DNA of 64,000 nucleotides from Pochonia chlamydosporia 170 (taxonomy: Eukaryota > Ascomycota > Sordariomycetes > Hypocreales > Clavicipitaceae), in the NCBI RefSeq assembly GCF_001653235.2, contig NC_035796.1, positions 1,116,001 through 1,180,000 on the forward strand, in the 5' to 3' direction. Within the stretch, counting starts at the first letter, position 1. Each line of letters begins with the position of its first letter. Below the pieces are notes generated by a model, which saw only the letters and a list, made by a program, of their open reading frames with translations, did not search any database and was not told where the DNA came from. The position numbers and the translations under genes are program-made. Shown here one piece after another: positions 21,493 to 31,831 of the stretch.

Positions 21493-24400
21493 AATATCCC
21501 AGGCCAACTTGCAACCCTGCTTGCGGAAAAGCCCGTCCCAAGTTGCAAACTCTCTCAACTGAGTTGCGTCCCCCAGTCATCTCCGTCCCCCCAGCCTGGC
21601 CCAAGCCAGATCCAGCCGTCGGTGCTCCCGTACCGCGACATGCAGGAGATCAACAACACCACTCACAGACCATGGCCTGCCGCTGGCCACAACCACGGCG
21701 CACAAGGCGCGCTGAGGGCGTGCTGCGCTCCCATACGGTCTCAGTGACATGAAGTGTGAATGTTGCCGCCGAGGAGTTACAGACCTGGCTCCTTGGGCAG
21801 GATAAACCCACCTTTCCCCCAGCTTTGCTTGAGCAATTTACTCACATGAGGTCGATCGAGACAGAGACACAGACACATGCTCAGGCGTTATGGTGAATAT
21901 GGCAAGGGCCAAATCACGGCCTTGATGTGGCATTGGGACTGGGACTGGTGTGCTGTGTGGAAGACAGGGTTACGGGATGGTACGCTGTAGGTGTCGTCGG
22001 TTTGGCTTACAAGGTGATCTTTTAGGTTGAACTTCGCCGGCCCGCTGGGACCAAGTCGTCGGGAAGCAAGGTAATCGGTCTTGTCTAAGTTAACCGAAAC
22101 ATTTGCTATGGAGACCGTGGAAAGCATGGCTCGAGTGTTTGCTAAGGCGCAGCGATTACCCAACTTGTCACCGCGTCTTTGCCTGTAAATGAACACCCAG
22201 GCGGGCCGAAGCATTGAAGTTTTATCCTGGCGTTGGATTCCTCAAGACCGTGATTTCTCACTCAACCCTGCATCCTGCAACAAGCTTCCACCGGAGGTCG
22301 GGAGATTTGTGATCTATCAAACAGCTTCGTCTCGGTCTTATGCCCAGGTGCCATTGGGAGACGACCTGAACGGCGAAGGGGCGGATACCTGCCGTCCGTT
22401 GAAGGTTTTCTGGCTTGCTGACCATGGATGAGGGCTCACTTACTCGCTCACTCTCTCACTGATCGACAGGCTTGGTGGTGTTAGCTGGGCGACAGGGCAC
22501 GACCACAACTCGGCCCTCACAATGCAACCCAGAGACGAAGGAGACTGCGACAGTCTCAAATCACCTGTTGACTTGGGCCAATGTAGCTGGTTCTTACGGA
22601 GAACCTGGTCATTCCGTCTCCATCCAACTCTGTTGGAGTTACACAAACGTCTCGCGCAAGCCGCTGCTAGCGGTGTACCAAACTCTTTTTGGGAGGAATA
22701 CCCCCAATTTTCACCGCCACAAGAACTTTGACTGGAGCAATAATACGGGGAACTGTTGGAAAGGCGGTCATGGACTTGCTCACTGACTTCAAAGCGGACT
22801 GCGGGATCAAGAGTGTGGGGGGTCCATTGTAATCTCTCCTCGACTCAGCTCTGAGGCTGGGGAGACCTGAGTACCTGACGACGGCAAGGCGTTAGAACGC
22901 AAGACGACGAGGCGACGACTCTTGGAGGAAATCTGCATTGGGTCGCCTGTTGGTTGCCCTGTCGGGCAACAAATGCGCCAGTTGGCATCTTCGGTAGGTG
23001 TGGAGGCGATTATCCAAGTTTCAATGGTCGATTGCAACAATCATGTGCGGTCTGCGAGGGGACTCATTGTAAGAATAATACAAAGAGCCGAGTATTTGGT
23101 AGATGAACAAAACTCTCATCACAGAGACAGGGAAAGTACTCCTTACCGCGTACCGAGTAATAATAAATGTCATGTAGAAACCGACAGCCTCGGCGAATTC
23201 GCCATGCGTCAGCCACACACCAGCACCAGGTGTCTGTCCCGTGGATGACACTTCGCGACAGATCTGCCATTGTCACGAAATGAACTGTTCTGGAGACGCT
23301 CCAGAATACCTACTCCGTACCACCAAATTGACCGAGGGTTCATCAGGACTCATATCACTGTCCCACAGATCGGGAATGGACCACTGGGCGGTGGGGAGGT
23401 GAGGCCAGCCGCATTAATTTGGAGCCACGCACAGGCGAACCATCAGAAGGCGTACGGAATATACGTACTTAGGTATCCAGCAAGGACGTAATCCAGCGGC
23501 AACTCCAGTCCTTACAACACCAAGTGTCTGCTCAACATCAGACTGGCTGGGAAGACATCGAGTGATTGGTTTGGCGGCTTTTCAGCCCTTTCGCACCCTT
23601 TGGAGCGCCAGGGACAGGAATCGACCAACACAAACACCAGATAATCCTTGGGGAACCAACAAGCCTCGCCGTTCGCGGTGGCTGAGGAGCTGACTGGTTC
23701 GTCGCTGTGGAGAAGACAATTGCTCATGATGGACCTCTCCCAGTGGGAGTGGAGGGCTCACGAGACTTTGTGAGATACGGCAATCGGAGTAAAACCCCCA
23801 ACAGTTTGATGTTTACTAGCGCCGAATCATATATTTTGGGGAATATTGGCTTCAACAGGGCCCTTAATTGAGGCCGGTCATCGCGTGAACATTAAGCCTA
23901 GGGACTGCGTGGCGTAATACTCCCAATGTTTTCTCCCCAAAGAGTGCGAAAGGTGATCTTAAGTTTGGGTCAATGCTCCCTCCCAGCGCAGGGACCGGCG
24001 CAAGGTTGTCGGCGGCTGTGAGTACCAGCACAGGAAATGGTGTGCAAGATTGGCCAGAGGCCGTCCATTTTTAATCCATTTTAAGAGTCAAGGTCGAGCT
24101 AGTGAGTCGTAAGGACTTTCCCCACGTCCATAACGAGACGGCTGGTGGGATGTCTGGCCAAGACAGTCGTTTGAGGATGTCGGCGTTGTGCTAAAAAGTA
24201 GCCGACGATCTGAGCGGGAGCGCGGGAACAGACGGGAGCTAACCCGCTGGTGACAGACATGTCACTTCTCACTAGGATGCCCATGTGGCTATGGATCCTC
24301 TCATAAGACACCAGGCAGAAAACCGACGGGCCTATCCTGTTGAATAACGAAACCAGACTGGAGCTAGGCGCCGAACTGAGCTTTCCATCATTCGAGGCTT

Positions 24401-25127
24401 TCTCGCCTGGCGGTTCAACTCCTCCACAGTCGCCCTCGTCGTGAGCGTTGCCTCAACTCTCCCTGGCAAGACAGAGAGACAGAGAGAGTAGATCCAACTA
24501 CCGAATGAACCCATGAAGGTCTGTTGCCGTTAGCCCCAACGACGACAACAAGATACTTGCTCGATTTTGGACGACGCCCCGTCTAGTTTGATGCTGTTCC
24601 AGGTGACGCCGCTCAGTAATGAGTTGGTCATTTGAGCATGGCATGGCTGGCTCAGCACTGGCTGACGGAGGCACACCCTCAAGCTGCCACGGTTCCGGCA
24701 GACAGCAGCCACACGATGAGCAACATGGGTGCATGGGGCAGGAGCTGGCGGAATACAGTTTTTAGCGCGGGCAGAGCGCCGGGCAGTGCGATAGGCGCAA
24801 GAAGTATCGAAATCAAGGTCGTGGTGGGCTTGATTTTCAGGCGGCAGAAACGCAAATATGACCAGCGGGTGGACCTGCAGAATGGGTTTCGGCAGCATGC
24901 GCAACCTTGAACGTCAACTGTGGAGAGGGTGTGCTGGTCGTGGCTGGGTCTGGTGGTGTAGGAACGAAACAGTCTTGTTCTATTAGATCTCAACCCTTGA
25001 GGATATGACGACCCTTCGACCTGGTGATACCAACGCCACTGTGGGTGGCGCGGATGGTATGCGAATGCTCATGGAACGCAGAGCCACCAGACGTTATTGA
25101 AGCATCGCTGCTGGTGCTTGTGCTGTT

Positions 25128-25169
25128 GATTCTGATTCTGATTCTGATTTTGATGACGATGACGATGAT
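25128..25169. repeat. Hexamer tandem repeat (GATTCT then GATGAC)
   Basis: Three GATTCT units, one GATTTT and two GATGAC units follow one another, then a partial unit. Intergenic microsatellite. Confidence 0.85.
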
Positions 25170-25473
25170 AGGAGCAAAGCGTGGCTGAAGCGACATTGCA
25201 AGTGTCTGGTCTTGCAACATCACATTGTATTGAACTACCATACTTTTTTTTTTCCAATGTCAAGTCAAGGTTGGTTTGTCCCCGTGCGGGCTGCAACTCA
25301 AGCGCCGTGGAGAAGGGAAGGTGCGGTGGTGGACTTGACAAGCTTCGACCAACTTGTCAGTGCTTCAACTCAGTTGGGGCAAGTACGACCCGGTGGCTGC
25401 GTTTCCGTGATCCCCGTGCGCCACCCGCTTTGGACTCCGGCGCATAAGTTGAGCCATGGCAAAAGGCAAAACC

Positions 25474-25501
25474 ACTGACTGACTGACTGACTGACTGACT
25501 T
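25474..25501. repeat. ACTG tetranucleotide microsatellite
   Basis: Nearly seven perfect ACTG units. About 100 bp downstream is a second short-unit stretch (GGGCCAT and GGATCAT pairs). Confidence 0.9.
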
Positions 25502-25630
25502 GACCCAGGACAAGACACACTTGGACTCTTGTACACAACCGATTGGAGATGTCTGGTCTCGTCTGGTCTGTTCCGGACGCAGAGCAGCGATCGCCGACAA
25601 TGGGACATGGGCCATGGGCCATGGATTGGA

Positions 25631-26266
25631 TCATGGATCATGCTTCATGGATGATGAGCGACAGGACAAGGCCAACACCATGTCAAATGCAAACGCCAAG
25701 CCTTTTCTTCGACCTCGTTCTTTCGCTTGCCCCGATCGACCCCAACATTCGCAATCCACCTGAAGCACGCAGACCAGCACACCAGACACTATATCCGCCA
25801 TCTCCAAATCAAACTCCTGGGCAATGTATTCCCGCTCGTCTAAACAGGCCCCCAACCGTCTTTCTCCCCTGGCATTCCAGCTGGGTGGACCGAATGCGTG
25901 TCTATGAATGTTCGCGTCTATGGCGGACACTCCATTCGTACAATATTTCACTTTCTTCTTACCCCCTATACTCACCCACATGGCTTGCATGAAACGTATG
26001 CAAGTGGTATTACAACAAAGCTTGTGGACAATACCGACGGAGGCCTTTGGATACTCATACCCTGGGTAGTCTCTCGCAAGATATTGTACCACCTCGCAGG
26101 GTACCCCGTCTTCATAAACACAGTCAAAATACTCCCTACCTGGCATGTCATGCAGCTCAGGGCACAATACAATGTGCTTTGCAACTTTGTTGTGGAACGG
26201 CCAACTGGTCCGGTCTTCACACCTACGTTCTGGAGGCGGAATGACACAGAGGCACGCAAAAGACAC
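25631..26266 (-). CDS. Possible Cys-rich protein, unrecognised and incomplete
   Basis: A 211-codon minus-strand frame reads like protein over its first 100 codons. It contains LCPELHDMPGREYFDC, EDGVPCEVVQYLARDYPGYE and HKLCCNTTCIRFMQAMW. A possible 123-nt intron (25962-25840, GTAAGA..TTAG) would remove an Arg/Gly-rich stretch and join WVSIG to DEREYIAQEFDLEMADIVSG, improving the reading. The frame begins after a stop with no ATG in its first 40 codons, so an upstream exon would be needed, and I could not find one. No family is recognised. It may be a real small gene, a decayed gene or chance. Confidence 0.25.
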   Translation of the reverse strand: MSFACLCVIPPPERRCEDRTSWPFHNKVAKHIVLCPELHDMPGREYFDCVYEDGVPCEVVQYLARDYPGYEYPKASVGIVHKLCCNTTCIRFMQAMWVSIGGKKKVKYCTNGVSAIDANIHRHAFGPPSWNARGERRLGACLDEREYIAQEFDLEMADIVSGVLVCVLQVDCECWGRSGQAKERGRRKGLAFAFDMVLALSCRSSSMKHDP

Positions 26267-28410
26267 CGAAAATAGCTAGGTATGGTCAGCTCCTTCAGCT
26301 CCGTCGTCTAGCTCCCCCCCTTCCCTTGACTTTCCAGGCATCATGAAGACGGACCAACACAAGACCTCACACGACTACACACGCTAGTGCGGCCAGTCAC
26401 ACCCGCAGCTCCTCCTCCTCCTCCTCCCCCTCAACGTGAAGAGACTGTCGTACAAGACCATCCCGCCTTCAGGACCATCCACTCGGCCTGACAGCCCTCC
26501 TGATATGTCCCAGGATGCATCCAGTCATTCACGTTTGTCGGGTCGCGCCCTAGCTTCGCCTCGAGGCGCCAACTCGGCGACTAGTTTGAAGGAAAAGAAG
26601 AGATTTGACGATCTAATTCAGCATCATTGCTATGGATACCTTGCAGTCGAGTTTGCCCTTCAGTTCATGTCGCCACTGATGAGAAGTCTGATTCGACCAG
26701 TAGTTCCGATGGACTTGAAACTATCATTCTCATAACTTCAGAAACCTGGCTCCAAGCCATCAGCACCTACACACCTACACCCAAAGTTATGTAAATATGC
26801 TCCAAACACTCGCATCCAGCCACGATAGATTGGCCCCCGCGGATTAGACAAGCTCAAATTTCTGGCAAGACATCATTTCGCCTGTTCTTCAGGATATGCA
26901 GGTTCAGGTTCGTTCCCCTGGGTTTGGTACTCTCAGCGCTGCAACCACAGCCCCAGGAAGGCTAGGAACGTAACACCAGACGAACGCTTACAGGGTGTTT
27001 CTAAAAAGAACCCTACCCGGCTGGTGTGAGAAATTCTCAACCCGGTACCTGTCTCAATCTTTGCATACTGATGGATGCCAAGAGGGAGGGAGAAAAAGAA
27101 GGAAACGAAGGAAACTCGAAATTGATTACAAGACACAGACTGATACTTCTACCCCCTTTCGAGAAGTTTTGTTAGCTTTACTCGGTGCTCCGCTGGCCAA
27201 ACGCCGGCAACATGTCTACTCCCAGTGGGAGAAGAAGATGTGCGGCTCGAAAAGTTTGCCATGCAAGGTTTGGTCCCTTCCGGCAGATAGGCAGCTCACA
27301 GTCGAGCATTTCTGTGCGAGGCGCGGGAGAACACCGCTTCTTCCCAACACAAGATGGGTCTGATGAACTTTGAGGCTGGCGAAAAGGTTTCCATGCCGCG
27401 ACGCCTCGACTTTTCTTCCATTACTCTTGCCCACCTCTCCCATCTACCATGGTTGTGTTGAATTCTGGCAGTGCAGTTCACTCTACCCAGCAGTGCTCGC
27501 ACTCGAGAGAGCACACAAAGTTGGAATACGTCTGTGCCCGGAACTGGACAATATGAGTTATCATGACCAGTTGGACATGCAAGCGACTGTCAACCTTTGA
27601 CTTGACTGAGGAGGGACTCTCTCATCAACGGACAGAAAAACACGAGCAGCATCCCCCATCCACCGGCAAATGAATCCTGGCTTCCCAAATGCAGACACAC
27701 AGGTCCACATCATCTGCCTCGTTGACAAGGGAGGCCGCACATGGGACTCACCCAACAGGCCTGTGTACTTAGATACCTAGCGGACAAGTCCAAGAAACGC
27801 ACACAGCCATCCAAATTGGAGGGGTGTCCAGAAAAGGGGCGTCTACTCTGGAGAGTTGAGGCTCTGCTTTGCAGGAGTTGACCTTGGCATGTCACTGGCA
27901 GTCCTTGTCACCAACCAGGCCTTTTCGAGGCTTCAATGAGTACAGTTATAAAGAGCCAACACACTGGGGGCCAAGATTCTCGCTCATCACTTCGAAGTAT
28001 GCCAACCTATTACTTTATTACCCCGTCTCTGAACTTCCATTTCCGTTGATTCCCTTCACGTCCAACTGCTCTATATTCTTGAACCAACATATCTATCTGC
28101 CAACGTGAGCACCAACGCGGCTAGCCATCTGTCTTTGTATGGTACATGGCATACATATTTCCTGATCAGTTGACTACCACGTCCCCTCTCACATTCGTCC
28201 GTTTGCCGCAGGGAATATTGTTCGAGCCAGCGTTGGTTCACGTCTTATTACCCTTGAGACGCATGTTTATCCTCTTTCTTCCGTCAGCCTCGTCCAAACA
28301 TCAACCACAGTCACTGCCTTGCTGAACGCCTTTCCGTCTTCCGTCATAGGTTTAGTTGCTAAGCCTCAACATATTGGTTGCCAGAACCAGACGTGTCCAG
28401 CTAGCGAGCC

Positions 28411-30021
28411 ATGGCCTCCTCTTCTGCCACTCCTAATAACCATTCAGGCTCTTTCTCGACGCGGGCTGCCAGGACTACTCATCAGGAGCCCGAGCCGGTC
28501 GTATCTTCTTCGTACGAAAATCCCCAGCAACCGGTACAGGATTTCAATTTCAACTCGGATCACCATAGGACACCACATCTACTTCTAGCAGCGCCGGTGG
28601 CCCTCGATAGATTCCAATCTCAGTTTGCCAGTGGCTTCACCAGAGCGGTTAATGTCGACCGTGGGGCAAGTGCCGACGTCACGACAGACTGTACAACCCG
28701 CAACCAGTCACCATTGCGTGCGTATCTTTCCCCGGGGTACTCGAGTGTGCATAGTCCATCCATGGCAAGTGATGGCATGTATGAGCACTCCCAAGACTCG
28801 AACAGGGCTTGGCTGATGACACCAACAAGAGACATCGAAGGAAACACTCCCAACTGCACTGCAACTCCGGCACCTTCGAGAAGGGCCGGAGATAGTAGCG
28901 AGGCATTGCTTCCTGGCTTCGACTCTTCAACCTCCGAAACTACGACAACGAGTTGGTTATCGCATCCATCAAGTACACAACAGCCGGGGCAGATAAACTA
29001 TCACTCCACGGGAGACCAGTCCATCAACAGCATGGCAACCATGCCGCCACAGCAGTCCCAGGGCGTCCCATTGCATTACCATCTCTCCAACTTCCCAGAG
29101 CACCCTACTCCAAACTTGCTATTTGGAAACACGACCAATTTCGCGGAAAGCCCCGTACCGAACGAAGCTCCCTCATTTGACAATCATAGTTTCGATGGCC
29201 CTGCAGCTCGGTTCCGCGAGTCTCATGCCAACATGTACACCATCAACAGCGGCACAGACGGACATTTGGTAACAGGTACCGTTGTCGCTACGGCCCTTGG
29301 ACAACCCCATGACCCCGATAGAAAGCCTATGCAGTGCAAGTCTTGCAAATTTATCATTGCAGATGCAGCAGAGGAGAAGATGCATGACCTGCAATGTGAG
29401 CGGATTCCTTGTTTGTTCCAATTTGCCGGATGTAGATCCAGGTGCAAAGGGAAGAACGAATGGAAACGACACATCAGAACACAGCACTTGCTAGAAGAAG
29501 CATTTGTGTGTCCATCGTGCGAGTCCAAGGTGTTCAACCGCAAAGATCTCTTCAAGCAGCATTACATCCGGATGCACTGCACCAAAGAGGAGGCCGAAGC
29601 ACTGAGGAAGAGGCAGTGTTCCACGGTGTTCCAAAAGAAACTTGAAGAGTTGCAGTTGCAAGCCGTTCGTGCAGATCAACCTGCACACCCAAGGGCAGAC
29701 CATTGCTTCATGATGGGCTGCCAAACCACGTTCGCCGAGGAAGACTCCTGGGGAAAATGTTTGGAACACGTCGCCAAACATCAGGAGGCTGTAATGAGAG
29801 GCAAGGAAGAGATACGCGATTTCCAATTCACAGAGGAGCAACTACGTTACTTTCAGGATGTTGGGGCTCTGGCTCGCAAACCAGACGGCGAATGGGTTCT
29901 TGGTCGGCAGTCTGACGGAGAGAGGGCTCGGACAAACAAGAAGAAGAATCCGAAACCACAAACTGACGCCCGGCCAGGAAGGTCTGCGGTTTCAAAATCT
30001 CAGCGTTACCGGCAACGGTAG
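28411..30021 (+). CDS. C2H2 zinc-finger protein, putative transcription regulator
   Basis: An uninterrupted frame of 536 aa starts MASSSATPNN. The first 300 residues are Ser/Thr/Pro-rich and disordered. Residues about 309-390 hold the finger block: CKSCKFIIADAAEEKMHDLQC, then CLFQFAGCRSRCKGKNEWKRH, then CPSCESKVFNRKDLFKQH. A following segment (about 431-457, CFMMGCQTTFAEEDSWGKC then LEHVAKH) parallels the FWCGFC..W..R..HI..H block of the 791-aa C2H2 protein upstream. The C-terminus is basic (KKKNPKPQ..KSQRYRQR), suggesting nuclear location. The shared order of fingers and the W..H block suggests both belong to one fungal C2H2 family. Targets are unknown. Confidence 0.85.
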   Translation: MASSSATPNNHSGSFSTRAARTTHQEPEPVVSSSYENPQQPVQDFNFNSDHHRTPHLLLAAPVALDRFQSQFASGFTRAVNVDRGASADVTTDCTTRNQSPLRAYLSPGYSSVHSPSMASDGMYEHSQDSNRAWLMTPTRDIEGNTPNCTATPAPSRRAGDSSEALLPGFDSSTSETTTTSWLSHPSSTQQPGQINYHSTGDQSINSMATMPPQQSQGVPLHYHLSNFPEHPTPNLLFGNTTNFAESPVPNEAPSFDNHSFDGPAARFRESHANMYTINSGTDGHLVTGTVVATALGQPHDPDRKPMQCKSCKFIIADAAEEKMHDLQCERIPCLFQFAGCRSRCKGKNEWKRHIRTQHLLEEAFVCPSCESKVFNRKDLFKQHYIRMHCTKEEAEALRKRQCSTVFQKKLEELQLQAVRADQPAHPRADHCFMMGCQTTFAEEDSWGKCLEHVAKHQEAVMRGKEEIRDFQFTEEQLRYFQDVGALARKPDGEWVLGRQSDGERARTNKKKNPKPQTDARPGRSAVSKSQRYRQR

Positions 30022-31831
30022 CGAAAGCGGATGGAATGATGGAGGCGAGAAGGCTTAATGAGCGTTGGAGTGGCCTTGGAGGATTGCCCGACCTGGGTTT
30101 TGTTCAACTAGAGTTTTCTTTTTCTTTTGTTCCTAATGATTCTAATGTTTATATGTACGAAACAAATGTCAAACCAAACGTCTCAACTTTAAGCGTCATC
30201 TTCTCCATCTGTCTTACTTAGCAACAAGGGAATCATCCTTCCATTACAGCAATGTACCTCATCTTCCATAAGCAGTCTTCATAAGCAGGAGTTTCGGACG
30301 GATAGAATATAAAAAGTCAAACCAGAGCAAAACGTCTCTACAAACACAATATGATCAACGACCAGGTCATCAACACATCTTCAGCGAACATAGCATTTAC
30401 AATACCAGTCTCACCCACAACACAAAAACGCGTCATCTCAAACCTCGCCGTGCTCCCAAGTCAAAATCTGCACCTCTTTCCCCATCAGCAGCCTCCTGCA
30501 GATCGTCCCAAAGCCCCGGGACCATAACCATAACCATACCCCCTGACTGCCCCCAAACCCAACCCAACCCAACGCAGCTCATCCCGTAAACCCCAGCACA
30601 TATCCCATCAACGTCGCCTACGCCCGAATCCAGCCCCCAATGTACTCCGTACCGAAAAACAATACGACGCCTTCCCTACACGTGGCGTCGCATCTCGAGC
30701 AGAATGAGGACTGTTGGACCGAGACATGGAAAGACGGTGTATGCACATATGGAGGTCTCGCTTTGTCTTTAGTCAATAAGTTCCCCGATGATGAGGGTAC
30801 TCCTGAGACCTGGAGCGGACTTTCGGGCACTTTTTATCGGTACCTGTATTTGACGCGTCCTCTCAGTACGAAATCCGCAAGTCGCCGAGAGGGCTGCCCG
30901 TTAGGGTTTCAGGGGATGTGTAACAGTAAGCGTAAACAACCCGATGCGATTGGGGAGACATGCATGAAGATCGGGCAAGTGTTTGCTTGTACTCCCTCCA
31001 CGTACTCGAATAGGTTCAATCTGTACAAATGGATAGAGTAGGGTCAATATAGGGCGTCTGCATATCTGCCAACATTCTAGAATACTGTCGTCATACGGTA
31101 TATCGCAGGGGTTAATGCTGTGCAACACCTCAATGAGTGAATCATGGTTGGTTGTCTTGAGTGTCTAAGTTGGCGACGACATACGGTAGCTAAAAATGAC
31201 ATATTCCAGACAAAACAGCGGCCACCCTCCCGAGATTAACGTCATCCACCGACTAAAACAAGACAAAGAAAAACGAAACTGTACCTAGTGCGGCTGGCTT
31301 TCTCTTGAGCAAACTGACTGTAGCAATTACCCCCTTCAATTAATTAACACGGCGTTAAATATATACCCATAAAAAATCCATGCCAATGTATCAAGCCTAA
31401 GTGCTTCCATAGTGTCGACAATGAGCTTCAATAACAACAGGGTTGGCTCATGAGATAATAATAAAGCGGAAAAAGCGATGATGATGTCTGCTCCTCATTC
31501 TGCCTGATCCTATTTGTAGCCAACATGTTGCAAAGTGAATTCTGTTCTTATAAGGCCTCCGCGGGACTGAAAGTTTCGATACTATAGTGGCTGGCCTGTT
31601 TAAGCTTGGGATAATGAGACATTTAATATAATGGAATATTTCATCGGAAAAAGAAACATGAGTTGACAACCACGGTAGATATAATCGGACAGTTCAACTT
31701 GCCGAAGGCCAACGTCAATTGAACTGAATGCCTGGCTCATCACCACGACCAGTCTTGTCAGCAACAATTGAATAGTTCCAGGCAGTGTATGCTGAATGTA
31801 GTGACAGACGTTGTGCTGAATCAATTTCAGT
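30022..31831. other. Intergenic DNA, convergent gene ends
   Basis: The 3' flanks of the C2H2 gene and the PAM2 gene. A 133-codon plus frame at 30640-31041 overlaps a copy of the dispersed 11-mer, lacks a recognisable domain and is not called. A/T-rich DNA near 31,320-31,380 may be termination sequence. Confidence 0.4.
30642..30652. repeat. Dispersed 11-mer GTACTCCGTAC
   Basis: Exact copy of the dispersed 11-mer, forward orientation. Confidence 0.75.

Larger units (their letters stand above)
20933..28410. other. 7.5-kb gene-poor interval
   Basis: No securely identified gene. It holds short-unit repeats (listed separately), CCAGAC/GTCTGG motifs (for example 25,551-25,575) and a low-confidence Cys-rich minus-strand frame at 25,631-26,266. 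A 99-codon plus frame at 26,436-26,735 lacks an ATG at its 5' end and a known domain. The right-hand end is the promoter and leader of the second C2H2 gene. Confidence 0.45.

Noticed and set aside
24361..24430. GGTTCAACTCC resembling a tRNA B box
   Set aside because: No A box at a proper distance and no cloverleaf could be drawn.
30640..31041. 133-codon plus-strand frame with several Cys
   Set aside because: No signal peptide or family; it overlaps the dispersed 11-mer, so it is likely chance.
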